From Mytilus edulis (taxonomy: Eukaryota > Mollusca > Bivalvia > Mytilida > Mytilidae), in NCBI RefSeq assembly GCF_963676685.1, contig NC_092345.1, positions 28,791,585-28,855,584 on the forward strand: a DNA stretch of 64,000 bases. The letters are read 5' to 3'. This document shows positions 1-11,149 of this stretch, in pieces. The translations under genes were made by a program, and so were the position numbers. The notes beneath the pieces were generated by a model. The model searched no databases, was not told where the DNA came from, and saw nothing but the letters and a program-made list of their open reading frames with translations. The number at the start of each line of letters is the position of its first letter. Position 1 is the stretch's first letter.

Positions 1-400
1 GTCCAAAATTAAACTTAGTTTGATTTTAACAAAAATTGAATCCTTGGGGTTCTTTGATATGCTGAATCTAAAAATGTTCTTAGATTTTTGATTATTGGCC
101 CAGTTTTCAAGTTGGTCCAAATCGGGGTCCAAAACTAAACTTTGTTTTGATTTCATAAAAAATTGAATAATTGGGGTTCTTTGATATGCCAAATCTTACT
201 GTGAATGTAGATTCTTAATTTTTGGTCCCGTTTTCAAATTGGTCTACATTAAAGTCTAAAGGGTCCAAAATTAAACTAAGTTTGATTTTAACAAAAATTG
301 AATTCTTGGGCTTCTTTGATATGCTGAATCTAAACATGTACTTAGATTTGATTATGGGCCCAGTTTTCAAGTTGGTCCAAATAAGGATCCAAAATTATTA
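1..400. repeat. Tandem repeat, about 125-135 bp, three units
   Basis: Units starting near 1, 126 and 261 all begin with a 'GTCCAAAA(T/C)TAAAC' motif and continue through 'TTCTTTGATATGC' to 'CCAGTTTTCAAGTTGGTC'. A fourth, broken start lies near 385. The units are diverged. The first unit may be cut by the window edge. No coding signal is seen. Confidence 0.8.
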
Positions 401-404
401 TATT

Positions 405-645
405 AAGTATTTTGCAATAGCAAGAAATTTTCAATTGCACAGCATTCGGCAATAGCAAGAAATCTTCAATTGCACAGTAATGTGCAATAACAAGAAATTT
501 TCAATTGCACAGTATTGCGCAATAGCAGAAATCTTCAATTGCACAGTATTGTGCAATAGCAAGTATTTTCAATTGCACAGTATTGCGCAATAGCAAGAAA
601 TATCTAATTGCACAATATTGCGCAATAGCAAGTAATTTTCAATTG
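405..645. repeat. Short minisatellite with TTGCGCAA-type palindrome
   Basis: About six units of roughly 36 bp repeat 'CAATTGCACAGTATTGCGCA' followed by 'ATAGCAAGAAATCTT'. Each unit holds an inverted TTGC(A/G)CA...GCGCAA core. A single relic of the same motif occurs near 39130, next to another copy of the dispersed repeat that follows here, so the two probably belong to one element. Confidence 0.75.
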
Positions 646-839
646 GAGTTATCTTTCTTTGTCCATAATAGTTGTTGAATCAACTTAAATCATTGTTTTA
701 TACAATATACAATGTATATGCACTTTTACTACCAACTGATAAATTAAAACAATCTTTACCATTCAGTGATAACAAGCACTTTTTTTACATTTTAATATTT
801 TATGATGTATTTAAATGAGTAGTTATTGTTGCCAACTCC

Positions 840-1215
840 ATTAGAAATTTGAATGGGATCAGTTTTAGAATAAGGGAAAAGGGGATGTGAAAAAAAAATT
901 TGGGGGGGGGGGGTGGTGTTCAATTTTTCTCATTTCAGATTTCATAAATAAAAAGAAAATTTCTTCAAACATTTTTTTGAGAGGATTAATATTCAATAGC
1001 ATAGTGAATTGCTCAAAGGCAAAACACAAATTTTATGTTTATTAGACCACATTCATTCTGTGTCAGAAACCTATGCTGTGTCAACTATTTAATCACAATC
1101 CAAATTTAGAGCTGAATCCAGCTTGAATGTTGTGTCCATACTTGCCCCAACCGTTCAGGGTTCAACCTCTGCGGTCGTATAGAGCTGCGCCCTGCGGAAC
1201 ATCTGGTTATAGTTA
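840..1215. repeat. Dispersed repeat (G-run / 'GTTCAGGGTTCAACCTC' family)
   Basis: It begins with a purine- and G-run-rich segment, continues with 'TTCATTCTGTGTCAGAAACC' and ends around 'GTTCAGGGTTCAACCTCTGC' and 'GGTCGTAT'. Diverged copies lie at about 39040-39320 and 47930-48420, and the G-rich head alone at about 33120-33280. No open frame is conserved among the copies. Confidence 0.75.
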
Positions 1216-2870
1216 ATATTGAGTCTTAATTTTCTTCAAAGATATTACTTAGTATTACTTGTAGTTATTTGAGGAGTGGTAGATGCTAATTATACACAAA
1301 AACATTAACCAAGCCTTACAATTGCAATAAAATATTTAAAAAAAAATCCTAATAGGTACTTAGATAAATTTTACCATATGCCTGATTGATTGTTGGTTGC
1401 TTAACGTCCATAATGCCCCTGCTGTAGCAAAGTGGGAAAATAAGTTTTACCCTTGTCTGTCTGTACATCCGTTTGTACATCTAACCGTGTCAAAAAATGT
1501 GACAAAATTGAGGTTCTTAGATTTAGTTTGCATCAACCGAATGTTATGAAACTTATACACAATGCTTATTACCACAAAACACAGATCAAGTTTGAATTTA
1601 TGTGGCGTCTCTTATAGAGATTAGTAATGCCCTTTACCATCAGGCGTCAAGTGGTCATTTTCAACTACCGTTAGGGTTAAATTGATTAGAATTTTACCAT
1701 GATTCGTCAAAATTTCCATTGTAATTCGTCAGAGGTCTCAAATAATTATTGTTACCGTTATTTTTGGAAAAAAATAAAAGTGATTCGTCAAAATCATTCC
1801 ATTTTTTTAACGTCTAAAAGAAAGTGCATATTTTAGCGTCATGCACCAAAAATTACCGTTAACGTCATTTGGCAAGAATTTTTACCGTAATTCGTCATGA
1901 AGGTACTCCTTTTACCACTCTCCTTTTACTGTTCTAAGGTTATATATACCCCTCTACAAATGGACAAATTTCTGTTCTTAATCTTTAGTTTGCCTTATCA
2001 AAATGTTATTGAAATTATTTATACACAAGGCGTATTACTATAAAACTTAGCTCAAACACAAAACTTGGTAGCATCACTTTTACTGCTCTTGAATTCCCTT
2101 TATTATCAATGTCAAATGCAGGGGATCATAATTTGTGTTCAATGGACACATTTCCCATGTATTTATCATATGATAGGGAACATACATTCACAACCTCCAC
2201 TAATAAATACATAATTACACCAAATATAGGTGTTTTTTTACATCACATCAATGAAAAGTTATATTGCATCAAATATATTTACATAATTTAAAATGTTTAA
2301 ACCCGCTGCATTATGTTTGCACCTGTTTTCCTAATGTCAATATTTTCCACTGTATATTCAGCAAAGTATGTGGTCTATTCATAAGTGTATAATGATTGCA
2401 ATATAAATATCTTGTAATTAATTTATGCTGGAATAAATGTAGCTAGTGTACTCATAAAATAGCATTATTCTTCTGTTGGTGTCTTTTTGTTGAAGATTCA
2501 CAATGATTTAATATATATTCATTTAGTATTGAATTTAAAGTAATTCGCACTCACTAAAGAGTAATATAAGAATTATTTAACAATACATTATTCTATTATG
2601 AACAAAGATATATTGTTTACTGTATAAAGGTGAAATAAAAAAGTTCTTCCATGTATTATACTGTTAAAAATATAAGTGCCAGGATGTTGGAAAAAGATTA
2701 TATATATCATTGAAAAAAGAGAAAAAATTACCACAATTAAAATTTATTTTGTATTTACAGTCTGACATGAAGTGCACTTGAAATTGATACAAATGTAGAA
2801 CACATATAAAAATGCTTTAAAAAACTTTTTTTTGTTAATCCACATCTGACATGTTCTTTAATGTTAACAG
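1216..2870. other. Non-coding, presumed intron; degraded repeat
   Basis: AT-rich sequence with no supported exon. About 1390-1960 contains a degraded interspersed repeat ('GTCTGTCTGTACATCCG' and short 'ATTCGTCA' blocks). It runs into the acceptor of the first recognised exon at 2869-2870. Upstream exons, including any signal peptide, would lie before the window. Confidence 0.5.
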
Positions 2871-3224
2871 TTGCACCAACCAATCTACTAACACCAACTC
2901 CAGGTGTAAACCAGCAGGCTACACCCACAGCCTCACCAAGACCATGTGAAAACAGAACATTCTGGTCTGAATGGATAAACAACCATAAGCCAAATTCAGT
3001 TGGAGAATCAGAATTTATGCATCCAAAAGAAATTACAAAATTCTGTGCTACTGGCAAAATAAGCAAAATTGAATGTACAACACTTGATGGTATAGACTTC
3101 TCAGCTAGTGGAGAAATGGTCACATGTACATTGGATGAAGGGTTTAACTGTGATGCTTCTTTGAATGATCCATTCCCATGCAGTGATTATCGTGTACGAT
3201 ATGAATGCAATGAAGTTTGTCTTG
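2871..3224 (+). CDS. WxxW domain 1 exon of membrane WxxW-discoidin protein
   Basis: Internal exon, 354 bp, phase 1-1, between acceptor ...TTAACAG and donor G|GTAAGA. It begins with a P/T-rich linker (LTPTPGVNQQATPTASP) and then a complete WxxW (CysD, Mucin2_WxxW) domain: the FWSEW motif, 'HPKEITKFC', 'GEMVTC' and the closing 'CSDYRVRYEC'. In other animals such domains occur in gel-forming mucins and CILP as small disulphide-bonded extracellular modules, and the WxxW motif is a C-mannosylation site. The linker looks suited to O-glycosylation. The phase lets the exon duplicate or be skipped without a frameshift. The domain call is strong; the binding partner is unknown. Confidence 0.88.
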
Positions 3225-4846
3225 GTAAGAAATAATGTTTTAAGTTGTAATCTTTATCTTGAAATTTAAATCACAAAGACAGAAAAATATATATACAATA
3301 CTACATTAAAGTAAAAAGAATCTCAAAACTGTTTTTAACTTGCTATAAGAATGATGCATGTTACTTAAAGTCCTGTTTAGAAAATGACTATCACTTTTAG
3401 TTTGAGCTGTTTGTAAGATACTAAATTCTGAAAAATTACCGGGGGGGGATCAGATATCTTTCACTTTATCATGCAAATATTTTAGTGCTCAGTGTTCTGT
3501 TTGTGATTGTTCCTTTTGTACCCGTGTTTATTTGTATGACGGCTTATGTTTTATTTAAAACCACTTGTATATATTTGCACATTGACTTGTTTGTTCTATG
3601 GTTTAAAGTCTGGAATCCTCTGAAGAAGAAATAAACATTATACATGTTATAAGCACAACTATTTGACCCCATATCCTGGCTTCATACTAGCACAAAAATA
3701 AGTTGCAGAGTAAAGAAGAGTGATTATGTATACAATGAACTATCATACTCTCAAAGATCATACTCTAAGTAACTGACGAAGAACATCTTACCCTCTTTTA
3801 TTGAGCTCAAACTAGTTAACTCTTTTATGTGAGTTTTAAGTTTTGGAATGTCACAGTCTCCATGTGTATATAATCTGATTTAAACTAAGCTCACTACTGA
3901 CTAGATTATATTAATAAGATACAGGGAATCTGCACAAACAGACTGACTGATTGCTTTAAACAGTATACAATCATTGATTATAATGTATTGTGCCCAAAAA
4001 GCATTTGTTATTTTATTGGGATTTGGGGATACTGGAAATAAGGTCAGGGAAATTGGGATTAGGCAAAAATAAACTTGGAATTTCATGATTGGACCCCATC
4101 CAACACCCGGTCTTAAAGCATAATACATTCTATGAATAAGTCCTGCTTGTAAGTCCTTATTTGAGCGTTTGGTCACATGGTAACATTCTTTTGGACATTG
4201 TGGTGCTCTTTGTTGTGATATTTTATATAGTTCAGAAGTAGTATTAATATGATTGTTTCAATCAGTGAGTCTGTATATTTATATTTGTTTTTTACGTGTT
4301 TTTATGCCCCACCTACGATAGTAGAGGGGCCTTATGTTTTCTGATCTGTGCCTCCGTTCGTCTGTGCGTCCGTCTGTGCGTCCGTCCGTTCGCTTCAGGT
4401 TAAAGTTTTTGGTCAAGGTAGTTTTTTAAGAAGTTGAAGTCCAACCAACTTGAAACTTAGTACACATGTTCCCCATGATATGATCTTTCTAATTTTAATG
4501 CCAAATTATAGTTTTGACCCCAATTTCATGGTCCACTGAACATAGAAAATGATAGTGCGACGTTCAGGTTAAAGTTTTTGGTCAAGGTAGTTTTTGATGA
4601 AGTTAAAGTTACATCAACTTGAAACTTAGTACACATGTTCCCTATGATATGATTTTTCTAATTTTGATTCCAAATTAAAGTTTTGAGCCCAATTTCACGG
4701 TCCACTGAACATAGAAAATGATAGTGCGAGTGGGGCATCCGTGAACTATGGACAAAGTCTTGTTTTATGATAAAAAATATCAATCCAATATTAACACATG
4801 AATATGTATATGTATCTGACATCTCCTTATATTCATATTATTGTAG
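3225..4846. other. Intron with dispersed 'TATGCCCC' element at 4303-4763
   Basis: No exon is supported. 4303-4763 is a copy of the bivalve repeat that starts 'TATGCCCCACCTACGATAG' and ends 'GTGGGGCATCC'. It holds two tandem copies of an internal unit of about 170 bp ('TTCAGGTTAAAGTTTTTGG'). Other copies are at 32009-32969, 34447-35690 (interrupted) and 50098-50396. The rest is unremarkable AT-rich sequence. Confidence 0.75.
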
Positions 4847-4894
4847 CAACTCCTAAACCTAAGACAACACATTCTCCAGTTCCAATTTCTACAG
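4847..4894 (+). CDS. P/T-rich linker exon (16 codons)
   Basis: A micro-exon of 48 bp, phase 1-1, between acceptor ATTATTGTAG and donor ACAG|GTATGT. Joined to its neighbours by one shared base at each end, it reads ATPKPKTTHSPVPIST, a Thr/Pro/Ser linker like those in front of the other WxxW domains. It is too short to prove alone. The matching phase, good splice sites and composition support it. Confidence 0.7.
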
Positions 4895-5324
4895 GTATGT
4901 TTTTTTGAAACTTTTGTTTTTGATTGCATCAAAAATGTTAAAAGATTTTATAAGCAAATATTTCTTACAACATTTACTATTTTCCTGTAATAATAGATTA
5001 TAATATTTAATCCAATTTTCCCAGAGAATGTGTGCCATCCACAGTTTTTGTAAGCATGTCTTTTTATAATCTTGAATGGGTATATTCTTATTTCATGTTG
5101 TAGTAGCCTTAATAATGATTACTGCATTAAGATAAAATTCACGCTAGTTTAAAATATTAATGCTTATAAGTTGGAAATAACACTTTTTGATCAAGTCCTT
5201 GTTAAAGTTATTGTTTACATACTTACTTAAAAATGTTCGAATTACAAGCTAATATTATTGAAAAAGAGCAGTACAAAACATGTGTGCACTTTTAAACAAC
5301 TTTGAATTACATATCGATTGATAG

Positions 5325-5645
5325 AAAAACCAACACCAAAACAAGGAGTTACTGTTACCACAATGGAACCAACATTAGGAACAACACCAACACCTACCCA
5401 ACAGAGATGTGTTGTGAGTAAGTGGAGCCCATGGATAAACAGAGACAAACCAGATATTGGAGTATCTGATCATGAATTTATGAGCCAAGAAGAATTGAAG
5501 AGATTCTGTTATGAAGGGAATGTTACTAAAGTGGAATGTGCTGTAGACAGTGAAAATAACATCCCATATTACAGTAGTGGAGAGAAGGTTGGATATTGTA
5601 ATAAGGAGCACGGATTCTTATGTACCAATGCAGATAATTTCCCTA
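5325..5645 (+). CDS. WxxW domain 2, 5' half, interrupted by a transposon
   Basis: The exon starts after acceptor ATTGATAG (phase 1). It encodes a P/T linker (TTPTPTQQ), the motif KWSPW, 'EELKRFCYEG', 'YYSSGEKVGYC' and 'GFLCTNADNFP'. The frame then runs into a 3.4-kb inverted-repeat element and stops a few codons later at about 5651. The missing end of the domain, with its 'CSDYKIRYYC' signature, resumes at 9068. The two parts match a single original 375-bp exon of phase 1-1, as in its neighbours. In this allele the domain is broken unless the exon is skipped, which would keep the reading frame. Confidence 0.85.
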
Positions 5646-6548
5646 CACTGTAAAAATTGTGCTTAGAATTTAAACGTGTTCTAAGACTTATGTGCTTAGG
5701 AAAGTGTTTAATTTCTGAACATAAAAAAATAAACATGTTTTGGCTCTCAGCACTTCGCAATAAACATGTTTTGGCTCTTAGCAATTCGCAATAAACGTGT
5801 TGCTGTGTTGCTGTGTTAAACATGTTTAGCTATTCGTCAAGAATATGAAGCTAAACGTGTTTAGATTCTAAGCACTTTGAATATTTAGACACTTTCCTAA
5901 ACACGTTTAGAATTACAACACATTTAGGCCGAAGACGACATTCATATCACGTGATAATTTTTGAGCGGGAGGACAAAACAAAGAACCGAAGTCAAAGGCC
6001 ACGCTGTTTTCTGCTGACCATAAACTTGACTGTTTCAGAAAGGTAAGGAGTTATGATTATACTGTCTTTTAATTTTTACTTCCGATTGTAAATGATTATT
6101 GACAATTATAAGCATAATTTACAAGAACACTACCGTATAGCCAATGCAGGAGAAAAAAGGGGTGGGGTACCATCTCACGAAACCTTGAAGTTCTTGTAGG
6201 AGCTTTAAGTGTTCAAACTATATTGTGTAAAGATATTAAGAGTTGTTTAATGTTCTATCATGCAAGTTTTCGCTTATATTTGATTAATGTGCTTGGAAAA
6301 GGAGTTGGTGAGGCTAATTTTTGTTTGTTCGGTACTTCTCGTCAGATTATATAATACAAAAAGGAAAGGTAGCGGAATCACCAGGATGGGGTGCATCATT
6401 TGCAAATCCAGCGTCATTTCGAGTTCGTTCTTTTCATGAGCACTTCCGAGATGGAGAATCAGCACTTCAAAATATAAGAATTATGCTCGTTTAATTTAAT
6501 AGATAAAAGAGGTTTTGCTTTTCTTATTATTTTATTTTCATGTGTTAT

Positions 6549-8006
6549 TAAGTCTCCCAAACAAAGTTTGGAGACTTATTGTTTTTGCTCAGTTCTTATT
6601 ATTTTTATTATTCTTCTTCCTCTTCCTCTTCCTCTTCCGCTTCCGCCACTTTAAAAAATGAACTTGTCCGCAGCGTTTCTCAAAAACCGCTTGTCAGATT
6701 GACTTAGAATTTCATAAAATGGTAGACTAATATGTCTAGGTGAGCCATCAATCTTTCGTTTGTGCATTGGGGTCTGTTAAGGGGTATTTTGGGGGGTAGA
6801 AAGGAGGAAGGGGTTTACTATAGAACCCTATGGGATTTTATTTTCTAAAATTTTCAAATGAATATAACTTAAAAACTGTAAGTGATAGATACATGCAGTC
6901 TTCAGAATTGATTATAGGACAATAAAACAAATCACATGAAATATAGGGGGAGTCCCTGGGAGTTCATCCCCACCCCCTTCAATTTGAGAATATGCTTATA
7001 TTTTGTAAACGGTCCATATCCCTACCCCTAAACCATATATATTCTTGAATGGGATGATAAAACAAATCAAATGAAATTAATGGGAGGTCCCAGGGGGTCA
7101 TCCCCACCCCAGTCAATTTGAGAATGTGCTATTATCTTGTAAACGGTCCAGATCCCCACCCCTAAACTACATATATTCTTGTAGGGGACAATAAAACAAA
7201 TGAAATGAAATTAAAGGGAAGTCCCTAGGGGGTCATCCCCACCCCCTCTTGTTTGAAAACTTGTAAACGGTCAACATCCCCACCCCTAAACCATATATAT
7301 TCTTGTAGGGGACAATAAAACAAATGAAATGAAATTAAAGGGAAGTTTTTAGGGGGTCATCCCACCCCCTCTTATTTGAAAACTTGTAAACGGTCAACAT
7401 CCCCACCCCTAAACCATATATATTGTAGGGGACAATAAAACAAATGAAATGAAATAAAAGGGAATTCCGTAGGGGGTCACCCCACCCCCTCTTGGTTGAA
7501 AACTTGTAAACGGTCAACATCCCCACCCCTAAACCATGTATATTCTTGTAGGGGACAATAAAACAAATGAAATGAAATAAGAGGGAAGTCCCTAGGGGGT
7601 CACCCCACCCCCTCTTGTTTGAAAATTTGTAAACGGTCAACATCCCCACCCCTAAACCATATATATTCTTGTATGGGACAATAAAGCTAATCAAATGAAA
7701 TTAAAGGGAAGTTCCTGGGGGTTGCCCCACCCCGTTCAATTTGTGAATGTGCTATTATCTTGTAAACGGTCCAGATCCCCACCCTTAAACCATATACATT
7801 CTTGTAGGGGACAATAAAACAAATGAAATGAAATGTAGGTGAATTCCCTGGGGGTCATCACCACCCCCTCCTGTTTGAATACTTGTAAATGGTGGAGATC
7901 CCTACTCGTAAGCCATATATATTCTTGTATGGGACAAAAAATCAAATCAAATGAACATGGGACCATATGAATGGCGAGTTATGGGAGCTTTGTTTGGGAG
8001 ACTTCG
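6549..8006. mobile_element. Nested TIR element with internal 120-134 bp tandem repeat
   Basis: The boundaries are the inverted pair AAGTCTCCCAAACAAAG (near 6550) and CTTTGTTTGGGAGACTT (ending near 8006). About 6950-7960 holds some eight tandem units. Spacings between 'AACGGTC' landmarks at 7010, 7144, 7268, 7391, 7511, 7634 and 7767 are 120-134 bp. Each unit contains 'ATCCCCACCCCTAAACCATA'. Long minus-strand open frames here only echo the repeat period. Confidence 0.75.
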
Positions 8007-8046
8007 TAACAGCATCCTGTTACAATTACTTCTTGTTTAATTTTAG

Positions 8047-8429
8047 ATTGATAGAAAAGTGCAGAGGAAATCATCATCTGTCTTGGCAAGCTACAAGAGG
8101 AGATAAGAACAGTGACAAATCTGTTGCCAGGTAAGAATCAGAAGTGTATTTGATTTTTGAAATGCCAATATTCGAACAAATTATAGTAATATTAAGCATG
8201 AACAGAAGTCTTATATCAATTGATACATCACTCAGTAAATTTATGCTTTTATAATACTTTGGTCTAAACAGTTATCTGATCATAAATCCTGCTTTTACTT
8301 TTAGGTGATGTAGTTCTTACACTTATATTTTAAAATTTATTCTACTTAATAGTAGCTTATCAATTTTTTTCTTATTCCAGGCCAGTGACCAGCAGTTGGT
8401 ACTACGAAAGGAGAAGTTCAGTCCAGTAA
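8047..8429 (+). other. Possible two-exon mini-gene inside the transposon
   Basis: 8047-8130 has acceptor TTTTAG and donor CCAG|GTAAGA. A second segment starts at 8381 after a strong acceptor (TTTTTTTCTTATTCCAG). One frame stays open across the predicted junction and ends at TAA 8427-8429, giving about 43 codons. A possible upstream non-coding exon ends at 6042 with donor AAG|GTAAGG, behind a GC-richer segment containing CACGTG (about 5945-6040). The peptide is not recognised. This may be captured host sequence or chance. Confidence 0.3.
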
Positions 8430-9067
8430 AATGAAAATGTGACAGTTTCAAATTGTTTTGTTGGAATGGATTTAGAAGTGGTAGAGTTCATTGACAATAT
8501 TTTGTACATGTATTTTGATATGAATTTATGTTTGATTGTGTTCTTTGATTAACTAGAAATACATGATAACATAGATAGATTCCTTTGTTTTATATGTTGT
8601 AATTTTGTTTTTAAAGCTAGGTATGGAAACCTGATCTTGAGATCTATCATAAGATTTGACAGTCCGGAAAATTAGTTAAATTAGGCTGAATGAAGTAATG
8701 GCTTCCCACACTAAAATGATAAACATGTTTCTTCATGAACCTTTATGGTCTAAACATGTTTACATTCAAAACACTTCTCAGCTAAACGTGTTTCCAGACA
8801 AAACACTTCCCAGATAAACATGTTTCCAGATAAAACACTTCACAGCTAAACATGTCAACAGTCTAAGCTCTTTTCAGCTAAACACGTTTCTGGTCTAAAC
8901 ACTTTACAGTTAAACATGTTTACAGTCTAAGCACTTTAAAGATTGACACGTTTAGGCTGTTAGCACATTAAATATTAAACATGTTTAGATTTAAAACATG
9001 TCAAAAATCGGTTTCATAAATGTGTTTAGGAAAGTGTTTAGGCTCTAAACACAATTTTTAGAGTGTA

Positions 9068-9121
9068 TTCCTTGCTCTGATTACAAGATCAGATATTATT
9101 GTGAATGTGCCTATGAAACAG
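9068..9121 (+). CDS. WxxW domain 2, 3' half
   Basis: This 54-bp remnant resumes directly after the duplicated TA and reads through 'PCSDYKIRYYCECAYE' to donor ACAG|GTTAGT (phase 1). It supplies the closing cysteines and DYKIR signature missing from the 5' half at 5325-5645. The joint is exact apart from the two-base target duplication. Confidence 0.82.
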
Positions 9122-9289
9122 GTTAGTGTAGACACTACTTTAAATTGTTACCCATATAGTGAAGCATAATAAATGTAATATAGAAAAAAATCATGAATGA
9201 AATCATATTTACCAGAATTGATCAAGTCTATGGAAGACATTTATTATTTGTATTTTTTTTGTTTAGCTATACTGAATCTTGAACAACAA

Positions 9290-9960
9290 AATCAAAAAAA
9301 TAAATGGGTATGCTATAAAAAAAGACGATGTGGTATGATTGTCATTGAGACAACTCTCCACAAGAGACCAAAATTACAGAGAAATTAACAACTATAGGTC
9401 ACCTTACGGCCTTCAATAATGAGCAAAGCCCATACCGCATAGTCAGCTATAACAGGCCCCGAAATGACAATGTAAAACAATTCAAACGAGAAAACTAACG
9501 GCCTTATTTATGTACAAAAAATGAACGAAAAAAAATATGTAACACACTTCACTTTCTAGTGTCCACAAGTTAGGTAGGGCTCAACAAAATTGCTTATCCA
9601 GTTGTTCAGTACCAGATAAAAAAAAAAGGTCGGAGAAGTAAAAGCCATATCAAGCTTGTCTGACAGGTCAAATAAAAGAATTCTGTAGAAAATAAAAGAT
9701 TAAAGAAAGGCATCACATTTGGTACTACTGCTTGCCAATGAGAAATTGAAATCAATGTGGGTCTCATTGGCGTTTTTTTTTAAGCCTGTCACGTGAAAAA
9801 TTAATAATTAAGCGTGAAAACATGAAACGAAGTTCGACGGGACACGGGAAATTACATGTGCCATTATGGCAACAAGAAGCGGGATAAACAATAAGCGGTA
9901 TGACCACACACCATGAGACCCCCATCAATGTGATCTAAGATTGGAAAAAAAATGCCCTAA
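9290..9960. repeat. Bivalve retroelement tail repeat plus adjoining inverted block
   Basis: About 9290-9570 matches the family beginning 'GATGTGGTATGATTG', with 'GACAACTCTCCACAAGAGAC', 'ACGGCCTTCAATAATGAGC' and 'CATACCGCATAGTCAGCTAT'. The same family occurs reverse-complemented at about 34990-35620, and diverged at 37830-38040, 39920-40210 and 63740-63790. About 9745-9945 has 'GTGGGTCTCATTGG' facing 'CATGAGACCCCCATCAA'. It looks like the 3' region of a retroelement; no coding is seen. Confidence 0.65.
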
Positions 9961-10740
9961 CCTAACTGAGAAAAGTATTAGCAAGTTTTTGGGTTTCATG
10001 TGAGTGGAATGAGGAGCAGTCGCAATTTAATAAAAGTTTGATGAAGATGCTGACAATCAGGCCTCTGTTACTGATAAAATTCATTCCCCATTCGACAGTT
10101 ACACACATCACAAACGTAGCATTGTTGTTTATTTTTGGGGGGTAAATCAAAATATGAAATATATATACTTTTTAATCAATAATAAAGTATATAAACTCAT
10201 TAACCAAGAAAAATCTTAGGTTGCAAATAAAGGCATGTATATAATCAATTTCTAAACAATCGATCAAATTTGATTAAATTCAAGTATAATTAAACTTCTT
10301 AATGAACTTTGTATTAATTCTCTTAGTGGACATAATTTGATAGCAACTACTGTGAAAACTTGTCCTGTGGGTGGACACTATTTCATAACTTTTGCAGTAT
10401 CTGTCTTCTTGAGGGACAATATTTCACGGCAATGGACATTATTTAATACCAAAATTCTATTAAAAACTGTCCAGGTGTAATGATTTCACTGTTCTAAAAA
10501 TATGATAGGCATTGTTAAACCTGCTCATCTCTATAGATGTTTCAGTATAACAATAACAGTTAATACTCCTCATGTCACTTTGATAACCATAAAAGAGTGT
10601 TTTTAATTATATATGATAGTGTCAAACACAAAAGACTAACAGTTTTTTTCTAAGACATATCTTGACAATACGACTGTTTTTTGAAGCAATGATCTAAATG
10701 TGATACATCATTGATGAAAATTCCTTTAATTTCTTTATAG
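9961..10740. other. Intron, nothing recognised
   Basis: AT-rich intronic sequence leading to the acceptor TTTCTTTATAG at 10740. I see no exon or clear repeat. Confidence 0.5.
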
Positions 10741-11079
10741 GTACTAAGAGCCCAACTACAGTGACTACAGAAGCCCCAAACCCAAGCAAATCAACTTATG
10801 TAAGATGTGCCTGGTCAAATTGGCTTAGCAGTACTTCACCCACAAATGCTCCTACTAGTGGGGACTTGGAAACTATAGAAAACCTAAAAAAACATTTTGG
10901 AGTATGTCCAAGTATTGTTGATATTAAATGCAGAATCCTAGACAATGGTTCTTCTACCTCAGCAACACAAGATTCTGTTACATGTGACATCCATAATGGT
11001 ATACGTTGTTACAACAGAGATCAAGAAAGCTTCCAATGTCATGACTATGAGATCAGGGTCAAATGCTGGGACGATTCAT
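10741..11079 (+). CDS. WxxW domain 3 exon
   Basis: Phase 1-1 exon of 339 bp between TTTCTTTATAG and T|GTAAGT. A Thr/Pro linker (GTKSPTTVTTEAPNPSKS) leads into the domain: 'CAWSNWLSS', 'LKKHFGVCPSIVDIKC', 'TQDSVTCDIHNGIRC' and 'CHDYEIRVKC'. It is the most diverged copy: its NW replaces the usual PW/EW context and it has no DKP after the WxxW motif. All core cysteines are kept. It ends in the first base of a Cys codon completed by the next exon. Confidence 0.87.
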
Positions 11080-11149
11080 GTAAGTTTGAGAGAAATCTGC
11101 AGTAAGGTACATGCATGGTCAAATTATTGTTACTTTCAATTATTAGTCC

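Larger units (their letters stand above)
5646..9065. mobile_element. 3.4-kb TIR transposon inserted in coding exon (TA duplication)
   Basis: The ends are inverted: CACTGTAAAAATTGTG on the left and CACAATTTTTAGAGTG on the right (one mismatch). The element is flanked by TA at 5644-5645 and 9066-9067, fitting a TA-targeting (Tc1/mariner-type or similar) non-autonomous element. Both ends carry subterminal arrays (about 5665-5905 and 8715-9035) of the decamer AAACATGTTT and close variants. No transposase is recognisable. The interior holds a second inverted-repeat element (6549-8006) and a possible small spliced transcription unit (up to 6042, 8047-8130, 8381-8429). Confidence 0.8.

Noticed and set aside
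7335..7966. Minus-strand repetitive protein frames
   Set aside because: They follow the 120-123-bp tandem unit of the nested element and have no independent support.
10741..11079. Alternative overlapping frames (10796-10990 minus, 10945-11190 plus)
   Set aside because: Shadows of the WxxW 3 exon, without domain similarity.
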